From the NCBI GenBank assembly GCA_021014325.1, contig CM037476.1:13366827-13430826 (forward strand): DNA of 64,000 nt. Reading direction: 5' to 3'. Of the stretch, positions 1-10,708 are shown one piece after another. The translations under genes were made by a program, and so were the position numbers. The notes beneath the pieces were generated by a model. It was not told the origin of the DNA and searched no databases. It saw nothing but the letters and a program-made list of their open reading frames with translations. This stretch comes from Plazaster borealis. Taxonomy: Eukaryota > Echinodermata > Asteroidea > Forcipulatida > Labidiasteridae. Positions within the stretch are counted from its first letter, which is position 1; every line of letters begins with the position of its first letter.

Positions 1-83
1 CAAAAATTTGCTTACGTGTAAACAGCTTTATGAAATTGGGCCCAGGCCCTAGCGTTGAATTATAAGTTCTTAATATCATCCAC

Positions 84-518
84 AGATGGCGTGTCATGCC
101 CAAGCGGATAAGAACACCGAATTCAAGCTCTGGTGTTTGTGATCAGCAGAGTGTTGGGTTCGAATCCCAGTCGTGACACTTGTGTCCTTAAGCAAGACAC
201 TTAACCACATGCTTCGTCCTTCGGATGGGACGTAAAGCCGTTGGTCCCGTGTGTTGTGTTATGCACGTAAAAGAACCCAGTGCACTTTTCGAAAAGAGAA
301 GGGGTTCGCCCCGGTGTTCCTGGTTTGATTGGCAGCCTATTGCGCCACAGCACCTTGTAAACCATTACATGATGCTATGTAAAGGAATTGGTCTCATACT
401 TTAAAAACGTAGCTCCACAACTACCTTGCAGGAAAATAATGAATGTTGAAGCGCCTTGAGCGTCAGTGAGTGACGGATATGTGCGCTATATAAGAAGCCA
501 TTATTATTATTATTATTA
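84..518 (+). mobile_element. tRNA-derived SINE, family A, near full length
   Basis: The head reads like a tRNA: an A-box-like stretch follows GTGTCATGCCC, and a B-box (GGTTCGAATCC) lies near 150. A conserved body follows, with CAAGACACTTAACCAC and GGGACGTAAAGCCG. The 3' end has GCGCTATATAAGAAGCC followed by an (ATT)n tail. Related copies lie at 5,788, 6,130 (inverted) and 20,270. The tail runs straight into the splice acceptor of the CCDC57 exon at 520. Confidence 0.8.
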
Positions 519-519
519 G

Positions 520-682
520 ATACAAGAAGGAGTTGTCTCTAGCCATAGAGAGAGAAGCTAATCTAGAGAGATCTAGGACCCAAGCTGAGCTGGACTGGCA
601 GCGACGCTGTGAGGACTTAGAAAGGGTGCAGTACAGCAAGTCAGAGGACCTGATTGAACGTCTGACCAAGTCCAAAGATGAG
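520..682 (+). CDS. CCDC57: CCDC57 exon (coiled coil; first of five seen)
   Basis: CCDC57 is a coiled-coil protein of centrioles and centriolar satellites, linked in vertebrates to centriole duplication and ciliogenesis. This exon starts one base into a codon after the acceptor TTATTAG and encodes YKKELSLAIEREANLERS, then LDWQRRCEDLERVQ and SEDLIERLTKSKDE. These match, in order, the motif RYK-LSLA-ER-LER-DWQRRC-D-ER remembered from vertebrate CCDC57. The likely donor is GAG|GTACTG at 683, which leaves phase 0 and fits the next exon at 2,254. Earlier exons lie upstream of the window. The donor is only moderate; reading on to CAGCAG is the alternative. The gene name rests on memory of the family, not on a search. 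Confidence 0.78.
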
Positions 683-2253
683 GTACTGCAGCAGGCCCGG
701 AATTGTACTACGGCCACCAAAGGCAATGGCCTCTGTTGGCCCTTGCCTTGTACGTAGCGCCCCTTTAAAATATACCCATAGATTTTAAACTTGTCTGTGA
801 AAGTACCCTTTGCTAGATGAAAATGGCCTGACCCGTCAAAGCTGAAATTCCAGACGTTAAATCCTGTTTGATTTTGGTGGGTTTTGTACTACACACCCAA
901 ACCACCAGTGTTATTAATAGGGGCTGATTCCAAAAAGCACATATACATTCTTTTTATGCTGACCAATGAATCAATCTCTGCCGCACTAGAATGCAAAGTT
1001 CATGAGTTCAACCATAGACTGTGCAAGTCTCGCGCATATCGGATTGAGAAGACACGTCAAATGAAGGAATGATTTTTTCTCTAAAATCAAATCTTTGTTT
1101 TAAATTATATCTAATGACAAAGTTGATCTTAACTTTTCAGAAACCTCTTACATGGATTCGCGATGGTCACACGGGCGTAAAATTGACGCGTGACGCGTCA
1201 TCCATAGCAAGCGTTTACATAAGTTTTGTGATCGGAGTTGAGCACAAAATTCTTAATTTTTTGCAGTAACCATAAGCTGAGGTCAAGTATAATTCTCTGG
1301 TTTTCTTTGTTATATTGTTGAGTTGATTTTACTTTCATAATTTTTATCACTTAGTATTACATTCCCTACAATATATATTTTTTTCGGGGTCATAAACCAC
1401 GGTAAACTAAAATAATTGACAAAACAAAATCTTGCCCACATAGATCTCCATATGGTTGGGACCACGATGGTCCCGGAAGTTCAAATATGCGCGAGACTTG
1501 CACAGTCTATTATTAACAAATGAGTGAAGTGCAGTAGACCTTGCAGCAACGACGTGGCATGGTTGAGCGGTCTAATGCACCGGACTCACGCACTATGTAC
1601 AAAATGTCCATTATTTTAACACTCCACAGCTAAATATTTCCCCAACTCATTGTTGATTATTTCAATAAGCCATTTGCAAGTCAGATTTAATTAATGTCTG
1701 GTACAATGGCTTGCTTAGTCACAAGTTACCGCTTAAAATTTGAATTCTTTAGACGAAATAGACAGTTGCTGTGTTACTTGATTTAGGGCAAGGTTTTGCG
1801 TAGTTGCGTAAGAGATGCTGAACACCCATACACAATTCTGAATGAATGTGTCTGGCACAATGGTACCAGGGTTTTCTTATCTGGAGGTTGCTCTACAAAA
1901 ACTTACCATGAACCATGTGACATAGCAACTGTGTCTATAGTCTGAGGAACTCAGTCTGAGGAATTCGGTAACTTGTGACTAAAGCAAGTCATTGTACCAG
2001 ACGTTATTCAAATCTAACTCACAAATGGCTAATCCTGAAATCCAAATTTACACATAAGCTTGCAGAAAAATGCCTGACAAATTAGTCCTTTTTTTTACCA
2101 CCGATTCGGTGACGTTTTCACAAGTTGGTTATAATTATGTCTTGATTGAAATATTGAAGATGGGGCTAACTTTACTCTTCCAGAAAACCAATGAAGCATT
2201 ATCCATTTATTAAAGCGATCTTGACAATGCATTTTCTTTCAACTCTTTGCCAG
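683..2253 (+). other. CCDC57 intron, mostly unrecognised
   Basis: Intronic, AT-rich. The only feature I can support is a short SINE-A head fragment at about 1,548-1,595 (GGCATGGTTGAGCGGTCTAA). Small ORFs at 884-1,269 show no coding character. Confidence 0.5.
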
Positions 2254-2391
2254 GCTCTGGCCGCCGTGAAGGAGAAGGATCGAGAGCTGTCACAAAGGGA
2301 AGATTACATCAGAGTGCTGACTGCCGATAGGGACCATGCATTCGCAACACTCAGGAAAAACAATCTACAAATTAACAGAGATATATTGCCG
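2254..2391 (+). CDS. CCDC57: CCDC57 exon
   Basis: The acceptor is CTTTGCCAG and the donor CCG|GTTAGT. The exon is 138 bp, phase 0 at both ends. It encodes ALAAVKEKDRELSQREDYI, then VLTADRDHAFATLRKNN. The RD-A--LR motif aligns with the vertebrate CCDC57 segment that follows the DWQRRC region. It is heptad-like and highly charged, as expected for a continuous coiled coil. Confidence 0.78.
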
Positions 2392-2479
2392 GTTAGTCTC
2401 TCATTGACAGTAAACAGTTTCCCTTTGTTTTCTTCTGCAGGACTTGGAAAGAGTAGACAGTACTTCAGCCTCATTACCA

Positions 2480-2600
2480 TGGGCAGCGCGCCGTATCGAT
2501 ACCTCTCATCACTAACCCCTGGAAGGGAAGCACTGAAAATCAATGGTGATGGGCTTACCAAAAGTGGCTGCTCTATGCGCACGCTTGTTAACAACTTTTG
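2480..2600 (-). repeat. Short interspersed repeat, shared with 42,850-42,975
   Basis: The segment containing CGTATCGATACCTCTCATC and GCGCACGCTTGTTAACAAC recurs in inverted orientation at about 42,850-42,975, where it starts TTAACAAGCGTGCGCGTAGAG. It lies in a CCDC57 intron and directly after a putative CEP95 exon respectively. It is probably a small non-autonomous DNA element; its ends are not defined. Confidence 0.5.
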
Positions 2601-3657
2601 AGCGTTTGTACGGTGCTTGTCAGGCGCTTAGTACGCTCTTGTAAAAAATGCACGTATTTTGACGCAACAAAAAAAAATCTTCAAATGAATCATGTTTTTA
2701 AGTGGTCAACCTTACCTGCATACAGTTAGATTATCACAATTTCAAAAAAGAATGAGAGGGGACCAGTTGCTCTTTGACTTGATGCTTCTTTTGACACTGA
2801 CTCTGCATAGTCTCTAACACAGAATGGATCAACCACAGGACTAATTAAAATATCCAATATATTTTGTCATTCAAAGTAACACTTCCAGGGGTTACGATCA
2901 AGCAAGGCAAATTGGGGGGGAAAAATGGCGCGGCAAGGTCATACACCACTGAGAACGAGGTTGACAGTAATTTATTACACATCGGTGTAAGAATAAAATG
3001 AAATATGATATTGTTCTTTATCATGATGCAATTTTTACATCAATTAAACAGATCCTGATGATTTACGCATAAATTAAAGACTCATCTGAAGCTGAAAACA
3101 GTAGTTCAATTTTGAGAAATTAGTAAATTTTGGGTAGTCTCTCATAACTTACTACAGCTGGCTTTAAAGGTAGGGTCATACATGTAGATTGGTTTTTGTC
3201 AAGGTAATGCTGATTTATAGGCAACTTATACAAAAAGATCAAATAAAAGTCACATGAAAGTTTCTGCTGAATAAAGTGTCTAGTTGCTGAGAAAACAGCA
3301 AAAAACTGTCACAGTATTTTCACAAGAATGTCAAATCCAACAACATTTAGCGAGGTGACATCAGGTACCAACCACATCTCTGGCCGCAGAATTTACAAAT
3401 GGACACCAACCCTCAGAAATCTGAGAAACGATTCAAGCATAAATCTTCTCTCAGATTCAAATGTTTTTGAGTGAAAAATTATCCAAACCATATTACTTCA
3501 AAGGGAATCCTTTCTCAAAATAGTTTTTACTGTCAACAGCTGTAGCGCTTCTCACCAAGTAAAATTTATGGTCATTAATTCCTGGAGTATTTACCAATGT
3601 ATGACAAGGCAAGCTTGAAAAAGAGCAAATCAATTGGGCAGGAGATTTTGTCCCCCA
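2601..3657 (+). other. CCDC57 intron, no feature recognised
   Basis: AT-rich intronic sequence. I see no exon with plausible splice sites and no repeat shared within the window. Confidence 0.4.
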
Positions 3658-4424
3658 GTTTGAATCTTTGGTCCAAAATCAACAAAATTCACCATGCCGC
3701 CATGGCCAATTTTCAGACATTGGGTCAAAATTTTTGTTTTGATTTTATGGTTTCAAATGATACAGAATGGACTACTGCAGACAATTTATTTGCGCGAACT
3801 CGTTAACTTAGCCAAAGTTTGAGAATTCTTGAGAATTTTTAGGACTTTGAATTTTTGGTCCAAAATCAACAAAATTCACCATGCCGGCATAGTCAAATTT
3901 TCAGACATTGGGTCAAATTTTTTGTTTTGATTTAATGATTTCAGATGATACAGAACGAACTACTGAAGACATTTTATTTGTGCGGACTCTGTAAATTAGC
4001 CATAGTTTGAGATATATTTAGAATTTGGGGAGTTTTAATCTTTGGTCCAAAATCAACAACATTCACCATGCCGGCATGGTCAAATTTTCAGACTTTGGGT
4101 CAAAATTTTTGTTTTGATTTTATGGTTTCAAATGATAATGAACGGACTACTGAAGATATTTTATTTGTGCAGACTGGTTAACTTAGCCAAAGTTTGCGAT
4201 ATCTTGAGAATTTTGGAGTTTGAATTTTTGGTCCAAAATTCACCATGCCGGCATGGTCAAATTTTCAGACTTTGGGTCAAAATTTTTGTTTTGATTTTAT
4301 GGTTTCAAATGATACAGAACGGACTACTGAAGACATTTTATTTGTGCGGACTCTGTAAATTAGCTATAGTTTGAGATATATTTAGAATTTGGGGAGTTTG
4401 AATCTTTGGTCCAAAATCCCCCGG
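3658..4424 (+). repeat. About 185-bp tandem repeat, four units, dimeric pattern
   Basis: The anchor TTTGGTCCAAAAT recurs at about 3,669, 3,856, 4,045, 4,228 and 4,407, giving unit lengths of roughly 180-189 bp. Each unit carries ATTTTCAGAC, TTTTTGTTTTGATTT and GGACTACTG. Spacers alternate between TTGAGAATTTTTAGGAC-like and AGAATTTGGGGAGTTT-like ends, suggesting that a dimer was duplicated. It is intronic in CCDC57. Confidence 0.85.
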
Positions 4425-4724
4425 AATTTTGTGCCTCCCCCCCTCCTAATGTTGCTGTTTCACAGAGAGGAATTGTGCGCTTTTGTATCTAACTATAAAG
4501 TTTGAAAACTAGGTCCATAGTGTGTATGTAAGTATGGCTTGTGCATGTAGCTAGCATATTTATGGGGGGATAACTCTGTAGAGAAGAAGTACCGTAGGTA
4601 GTCCAAAAGTGATTCAAATCAAGATGAATTACATGGTACACTTGTATTATTGTCTCCACCTGTCTCAAAAGCCTCAAATCTTACACTGAGAAACTTTTAC
4701 CCTCCATTTATCCCTGCTCATCAG

Positions 4725-4929
4725 AGTAAAAAACACCAAGATGACCAGACGGGCTCTGCTTCAAAGCAACTGCAGTCACTCCAGGAAGAGAACATGCTCC
4801 TGCGGGACGTCGTACACGGCATGAGGGAAGACATGGAACAGCTCGGGGAGAACCAGCAAGGGGCCAATCAGAGATCGGATACCACAGCAGCCGGGGACGA
4901 TGGAACCACTCATCCTCCAATCACAGAAG
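4725..4929 (+). CDS. CCDC57: CCDC57 exon
   Basis: The acceptor is CTGCTCATCAG (phase 0) and the donor GAAG|GTTGTA (phase 1). The exon encodes SKKHQDDQTGSASKQLQSL, then QEENMLLRDVVHGMREDME and a polar linker. The string LQ--N--LR--V--MR--ME matches the vertebrate CCDC57 segment LREQN-SLRNAI-QMRKEME. The 3' part is low-complexity and probably a flexible spacer, as in the human protein. The split Gly codon is completed exactly by the next exon. Confidence 0.8.
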
Positions 4930-5380
4930 GTTGTACTTGAATTTTGAAGCCCTTCCTGATATTGCTTTGAAATATAGTATGCACATATGGACTGGCAATG
5001 AGGTCACTATTGCACATCTATGCACCCCGAGGGACTGTGAATGACCAGAAGAGGGACCTATTTCTCATGGCCAAAGGCTAAGGGAAATGGGACCCTTTTC
5101 TGGTTTATTACAGGCCAGAGGGGGATACACGTGCACTAGTGACTGAATTATGCCAGTCCATATTTGTTTTATAACACACCTCTGTCCTAAATATGAACAA
5201 CAAATATATTTATGTATCTTTTGTTTTAGCGGAACGCTTTTATTTCGACAACTCACTCAATTGCTGTTCACATCATGAGCTGGCGCTGTAACCAGTCAAA
5301 CAAGTTTGAGTATAGAGCCCAGTTCTTTGATAATTAAAGTTTATTCTTAATTGAATTGAATTATGATTCTTGCTTTTCAG
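4930..5380 (+). other. CCDC57 intron, no feature recognised
   Basis: Intronic. It contains only a short AATTGAATTGAATT run just before the next acceptor. Confidence 0.4.
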
Positions 5381-5679
5381 GCTATGTCAAGATTCTAGAA
5401 AAGGAAAGCCGCGATCTCAAGCTGAAAATCCGAGACCTGGAGGAGAAACTTGAAACTAATTGGCAAGAGACTGTAGACTATGGAACACCTTTGGTCGGTG
5501 GAGCTGCAGGCACCAAGGCAGATCCAATGGATAACGCTTACATAAGAAGTCATGTACAATCCCTCAATGATACCATTGGTGCCTTACGCTCTGAGAAAGT
5601 GACTCTCTTGGCTCAGTTGAAGAGACAGCAGGCAAGGGTAGCACACCTAGAGAGCAATATCAGTCAGCTGCAGAAGCAG
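5381..5679 (+). CDS. CCDC57: CCDC57 exon
   Basis: The acceptor is TTGCTTTTCAG and the donor CAG|GTCAGA. The exon starts with the last two bases of a Gly codon and ends in phase 0. It encodes GYVKILEKESRDLKLKIRDL, then EEKLETNW, and later NDTIGALRSEKVTLLAQLKR followed by LESNISQLQKQ. This corresponds to the vertebrate segment with DYV--LE-EI--LK-K---LEE. At 299 bp it is the longest exon of this gene in the window. The coiled-coil pattern is clear and there are no internal stops. Confidence 0.8.
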
Positions 5680-5787
5680 GTCAGATACTCATCTTGAGAT
5701 AGGATTAGGTCGTTACTGTGTTGTGTACGTTATACAATTGTTGCATGCTGTGATGGGGTCCATTGTGTTTTGCACACCCGAGGATGC

Positions 5788-6056
5788 CATATGGCGTGTC
5801 GTGGCTGAGCGGATAAGAGCACCGGACTCGAGCTCTGGTGTTTTTGATAAGCAGAGTGTGGGTTCAAGTCACGGTCGTGACACTTGTGTCCTCAAGCAAG
5901 ACACTCAACCATTATTGCTGTGTCCTTGCAGGAAAATTCTGATTGCTTTGAGTCGCCCAACGGGTGTAATAAAGCACTACAATAATGTTGGAGCGCCATG
6001 AGCATCACCGAGTGATGGATTTGAGCGCTATATACGAAGTCACTATTATTATTATT
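5788..6056 (+). mobile_element. SINE family A, internally deleted copy
   Basis: The head GGCGTGTCGTGGCTGAGCGG matches the copies at 84 and 6,302. The B-box region is GTGGGTTCAAGTCAC. The middle of the body is missing; the 3' part returns with GAGCGCTATATACGAAG and an (ATT)n tail. Confidence 0.75.
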
Positions 6057-6129
6057 TGCCCCAAATAGAGCCACATTACCTTACAAGGTGATATATAAAG
6101 TGTATGGTTTTTGTACATGTAATTACACA

Positions 6130-6302
6130 ACACACAAGACCTACGGCTTTACGTCCCATCCGAAGGATGAAGTAATAATGTTTAAGTGTCTTGCTTAAGG
6201 ACACAAGTGTCACGACCGGCACTTGAACCCACACTCTGCTGAACAGAACAACCAGAGCTTGAGTACGGTGTTCTTATCTGCTCGGCCATGACACGCCAAA
6301 TT
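6130..6302 (-). mobile_element. SINE family A, 5' fragment, inverted
   Basis: The reverse complement of the SINE-A head and anterior body is recognisable from GGCGTGTCATGGCCGAGC (near 6,300) to GGATGGGACGTAAAGCCG (near 6,145). It sits about 80 bp from the plus-oriented copy, so the two could form an inverted-repeat hairpin in the intron transcript. Confidence 0.75.
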
Positions 6303-6547
6303 GAAGACTCCCAAATCACAGTTGCTTTTTTTGATTGCCGCAATCAAAGCTATCCCATTTGTTCCCCAAAACCCTACAAAAGTTTTAAACTGTTTTTCGT
6401 TGTTTTCACACAAAATGTGACTTCCAACATTATCGATGACATTTTGACACTTTGGTTGAATGGTGTGTGTATTGCAAACTAGAGGATGGAAAATTAATCT
6501 ACCTTTCCAAAATACAATCATGTGCTTTTCCTTTCCTCTATGAAAAG

Positions 6548-6750
6548 CAAGTGGAGGTTGAGCAGTTACAATATGAGCTGACTACCTCCGTATGCAGGAA
6601 TGCCTCGGAGACTGCCGGCCTCAGGCAGAGGGTGATGGAGCTGGAGCTTCAGCTGGCAGAGACAAGACGAGAAGCTGATGAGTACTTCAGGGGAGGATTG
6701 CAGACCAACCTGGAGGCTACCGCTCTGGGCAATCAGGTGAGATTACTTAT
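6548..6750 (+). CDS. CCDC57: CCDC57 exon
   Basis: The acceptor CTATGAAAAG gives phase 0 and follows from the previous exon. It encodes QVEVEQLQYELTTSVCRNAS, then LRQRVMELELQLAETRREAD, and ends ATALGNQVRLL. The final LGNQVRLL aligns with the vertebrate LG-RVQLLNLLV segment, so I prefer the strong donor AT|GTAAGC at 6,751 over the earlier CAG|GTGAGA at 6,737. Using the earlier donor would cut off VRLL. The following exon, expected to start with LLV-like residues, was not found before 10 kb. This is the last CCDC57 exon I can support. Confidence 0.75.
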
Positions 6751-7712
6751 GTAAGCACAAGCACAAAACACTTTGGGTTACCAGAAATAGGTTACCAGCC
6801 AAAATACCATTTCACATGTGAAATTTGTGACTGGTTTCCTGCTAAAATGCGCTGAGCAGAAATTTGTTAAGCAATATTTTCTGCAATACGCAGCTCTGTG
6901 CACAATAAATATTGCTTCTGCTAAGCTCAATAAGCAGGGTACCAGTCACAGATGTTACATTGTGGCATGGTATTCTGGCAGGTATAACCTCATTCTGGTA
7001 TTAGCAGAATTTTGTTATGCTTGAGGCGTCAGATTATTGAGAACGCATGGAGGGGGGGGGTTGTTCGTTTTTAAAGACTACAGTAAAATATGAACGAGAG
7101 ATATACTGGGGAAGCACTTTTGAACAACTGATGGAATTTACATTTTGAAAATAAGTTTAGGTTGCCCCTTTAAGCAAACATACTTAGTCAAGTTACTTAT
7201 GGGTGTGTCTGTACGCAACAGCATCTATATGACTATGGCCCTTTTCGAAACCACCGCTGTGGGCTTGGGCTTAGGCTTTGTTCCGTCAGTTATTTGGAAA
7301 ATGTGCGTATTCCTTACGGGGTTTCAATCAGAGATCCACCTCGCCGACTTCTGTAGTGAAATACGCCCAAGGTCTTGAGATTATTGGTAACATCCAATGG
7401 AAGCCATGTTGTTTTGGCACAGTGCTTTAGTGGAAGTAGCTCGCTCTTTGTATACTGTTTAGGGTTGAACTGGTTTTTTCATTTTGTGTTGATCAGCGTA
7501 AAGACTTCCATTCAAGGTGCTTGAAGTAAACACATTGTCATTGTAATCAGTCATTGTCATGCAATTGGTAGGACAGCCAGTGCAGTGGCTATAGCAAAAA
7601 CCACAATAGCACAGCACTTACAGTTCGAAGACCAGCATGAGTTAGAAACATCTTGGAAATCCTCCTTGAAGACTCAAGTGTAGCAAGTCAAAGGTTGGCC
7701 AGTATATTGACA
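6751..7712 (+). other. Presumed CCDC57 intron; dispersed repeat pieces
   Basis: At 6,775-7,020 there are pieces of a dispersed repeat (TTACCAGAAATAGG, GCTAAGCTCAATAAGCAGG, ACCAGTCACAGATGTTACAT) that recurs at 15,780-15,950 and 24,310-24,440. There is a G8 run near 7,053. Nothing else is recognised. Confidence 0.45.
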
Positions 7713-8640
7713 TCATAGTAGGTGGTGGATGATCTCAAGAAGAATGCCCAACCAAACTTGGAAATGGCACGAAAAATGAAAATAGGGCAAACATTTTGGA
7801 GCAAAAACCCCCAGAGTGGCAGCAGCTAGAACAGCGCCCTCAATAATCAGTAACTCAGCAACGGCGATCTTCTCTGGTTGACTTAGTTTCTCTGAACTGT
7901 CTCTCCATAAATCTTGTAAGTGGTCTGGAATTTTCGCTTCCACCTCTATCATTGTACGAATACAAATGTTACTATTACTCATATTTTCTCCAGCTGTGCC
8001 TGATAATGAGTTTATTGATTCTTCATCAATGGGTGTTAGCAATCCAATTACAGTCCCTTCTTTTATTGTAGTATCTTGAACTCCCACGTTCATCACTCTG
8101 ACTGGTAATACTTCATCAGCGGTGTTCACCAAAGTCCTAGCTACTATAATTCCTCTGTCATTTAGTTTACTAATTGGTGGTCCTTCAATCAAACCGCATC
8201 CTTCATAGTTTACTGGTTTTGACAGGGTTGCTCTAACCAATGCTTCTTGTCCAGCAGAAATAGACATTGTCTCTATCACTACTACCCTTAATTGGCATTT
8301 GTCATCTGCAGCTAGACACTGTATTTGTTCTCCTCTTATTCTCAAGATAAGTTTATCCAAGTCTACAGTTCCACCAGTTTCTAATAGGAAATCTATTCCC
8401 AGTATTCCATCATTGAAAATATAGGCTACAATCATTTCCAATGAAATATCTGTCTTCCCTATCTGTAGTCTGATCTTTCCACTACCTAAAACTTCTAGTG
8501 GGTTTCCATCAGCTTAATCTAGCATCTAAGTTCAAGTGAGTCGACTTTGAAATAACTGTGTGTGTTGAACTTGATCCAGTGTCTATTAGAAATTTGACAT
8601 CCTTGCCACAGATTTCTCCATTAACAAAGAGTCCTGCTTG
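7713..8640 (-). pseudogene. Ty3/gypsy-like protease and linker fragment, decayed
   Basis: On the minus strand, a retropepsin active-site motif (IDTGSSS) is encoded near 8,580-8,600. It is followed in another frame by GILGIDFL, the conserved second half of the protease fold, and by a long linker containing HLQDLWRDSSEKLSQPEKIA, typical of the stretch between protease and reverse transcriptase in Ty3/gypsy Pol. The open part (7,713-8,441, 242 codons) is intact, but the protease is broken by a frameshift or stop around 8,450-8,515. The homology ends just before reverse transcriptase would begin, so the element is truncated. No LTRs were seen. Confidence 0.7.
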
Positions 8641-8824
8641 CATTTGATCCTTTTTGGATTGTCCCATTGTCTTATGAAGCTCTAGTTTTTTGGAACTGTG
8701 CTCCTCTGGTTTACTGGGTCTTTCCTAAAGTTTTGCGGCCTCCTCTCGACCCTCGGAGTTGACCGACAAATGTTTGACGGCATCACCCGATGTTGTTGAT
8801 TTTGTGGATCCTGTGTTAGTCAGT

Positions 8825-9542
8825 TACGAGCAAAATGTCCATCTTTTCCACATCTATAACACAGACTATTTTCTCCCTGACGATTGTTCTGAAACTTTGG
8901 TTTTCTCATCTCCAACTCCTCTCTGTTGGAATTTATCGAACTCTCCTCATGTATTGCATGGCTTCTGTTAGCTCTGCTAATGTTGATCTTATTTCTGCTA
9001 GTCCTGTAGCAAAACTTGTCATTTGATTTGATACTCCATCAGTTCCAGTGAGGCCTATTCCTTGCATACCTGTTCGGCTTTATCCAATCTCGACTGTGTT
9101 CTGTGAGCAGGAAACATTCTGTTTCTGAATCTGCTCTTATCGCATCATCTAGTGTCTCAGGTCTTGACCGAAATATTCCAGCTCTAATTTCTGGGTCATC
9201 CATAGCATCAAGAAAGTGACCTTTTGCCAATCTTTCTCTTACTTCTCTAGGTAATTCTGGGTATGCCATGGCAGTCAAGTCTCGTATTTCTTGGCCAATC
9301 TCTTGAAGAGTTTCATTTTGTTTCCTCTTCCGCACTCTAAGTTCTAACAGATAGTTCTCTGGATGTTTTCCAGAACCAAATCTTTGGTGTTCCTGACGTT
9401 CACGTGGTTCCAACTCTGGGTAGCTGAACCTAAGTTCTGCTGTTTTTGTGTGAGGATGACTACCACGGTTATCCTCATAACCTAATGGAGACACTGATAA
9501 CAAAGCCTTGCATGTATTCAAGCCGGGATTTGTAACATCCAC
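8825..9542 (-). pseudogene. Ty3/gypsy-like Gag fragment with zinc knuckle, decayed
   Basis: Upstream (on the minus strand) of the protease fragment, a 167-codon ORF (9,039-9,542) resembles the capsid C-terminal region of Ty3/gypsy Gag: QEIGQEIRDLTAMAYPELP, AKGHFLDAMDDPEIR, then SRPETLDDAI. After a frame break a CCHC zinc knuckle (CYRCGKDGHFARN) is encoded near 8,838-8,876, but the codon for its last cysteine is TGA. The fragment shares its orientation with the protease piece and is clearly the same dead element. Confidence 0.7.
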
Positions 9543-10013
9543 AATTTAAGATCCTGTAGAAATTACGTTATCAATTGTCATATTATGAAGCCATCTTAAC
9601 TTGATCTATCTAAAGTTAATTATTTCGAAAAATCACTAAAGTAAAAGTCTTGTGTACAATCAGTTCAGCTTATGACTATTTTCATAGATGTTCAATTAAT
9701 ACATGTTCTAGAGCTCAAGTAAGCATTTATTTCCTGTGTAAACTAAAGCTATAAACTTAGTAGATTTACACTTTACTTTCTTTGAAATTTCAAAAGATAT
9801 CAACAATCTTTTCATCGATTTAATGAATTAGTTCACACATTAACACGACACTGACCACAATGATTCCCGAACACCTGGTGTTTGTTTGACAAACACTAAA
9901 TTCTAGTCTTTGTTTTGTTTTTGTTTTGTTTTTGGTTTTTACTGCGCCTTCAACACCCAGCAGGGTGGATATGTGTGCATTACAAGTCTTATTATTATTA
10001 TTATTATTGTTAG
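9543..10013. other. Unassigned AT-rich sequence
   Basis: No gene seen. It has a (TTTTG)n run near 9,915 and an (ATT)n run at 9,990-10,010 immediately before the repeat that starts at 10,014. Confidence 0.4.
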
Positions 10014-10640
10014 GTCGTCTTCAATAGCGCTGCCACCAGGCGGAAAATTTACAGGCCTAAACCACCGGAGTTCCGCCTCACCGGTTTAGATTCTCGAATT
10101 GGTAGACAAGGGTCCGTTGTCAAAATATATGACGAAGTGACAGGATAATTCAGAGATGAAGACGAATAATTTAATTCAAACACAGAATGGTTTTAATTCT
10201 GCAAGATAGTCAAATCGTTTTAATTCAACTCACAAACTCCTCAAATCATTATTTACAACATCCATTCTTCCATACCAACAATTGTCCTCAGTCGGTGCAA
10301 TAGATAGATTGAACTTAACACATTTACTAGTTCTCTAATATTTTCCAGTCTTGTAAACCATTAATAATTTGCTGACAAACCGCCTGCAGAGGTATATACT
10401 TAAATGATACTAGGCACCATTCGTCCTACAATATCCACTAATTTAAAACCACAAAGTAATATTGCGCTCCTTGAGCTAACAACAATACCACCTTCTCAAA
10501 ACCTTATGAGTGATATTGCGCTCCTTGAGCTAACAACAATATCCACTCCTTAAAATCCACAAGTGATACTAGGCACCTTTTGTCCTAAAACATCCACTCC
10601 TTAAAATCCACAAGTGATACTAGAGGAAGGAAAATGTTCC
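10014..10640 (+). repeat. Dispersed repeat R, short copy (unknown class)
   Basis: It starts GGTCGTCTTCAATAGCGCTG and is nearly identical to the sequence from 47,394. It holds TAATTTGCTGACAAACCGCC and tandem motifs of the type GCGCTCCTTGAGCTAACAAC and ATCCACTCCTTAAAATCCAC. Similarity to the 47-kb copy ends at about 10,575-10,640, only about 70 bp before a CEP95-like exon. Class unknown; no ORF and no clear terminal repeats. Confidence 0.75.
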
Positions 10641-10708
10641 CCCAAAAAAGGGTGCGAGTTAAAAATGATTTGTTTTTTGTCATTTTATTGATTCTCCCTC
10701 GTTGACAG

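Noticed and set aside
4042..4374. 110-codon ORF
   Set aside because: It lies wholly in the 185-bp tandem repeat; the repeated peptide is a by-product of the array.
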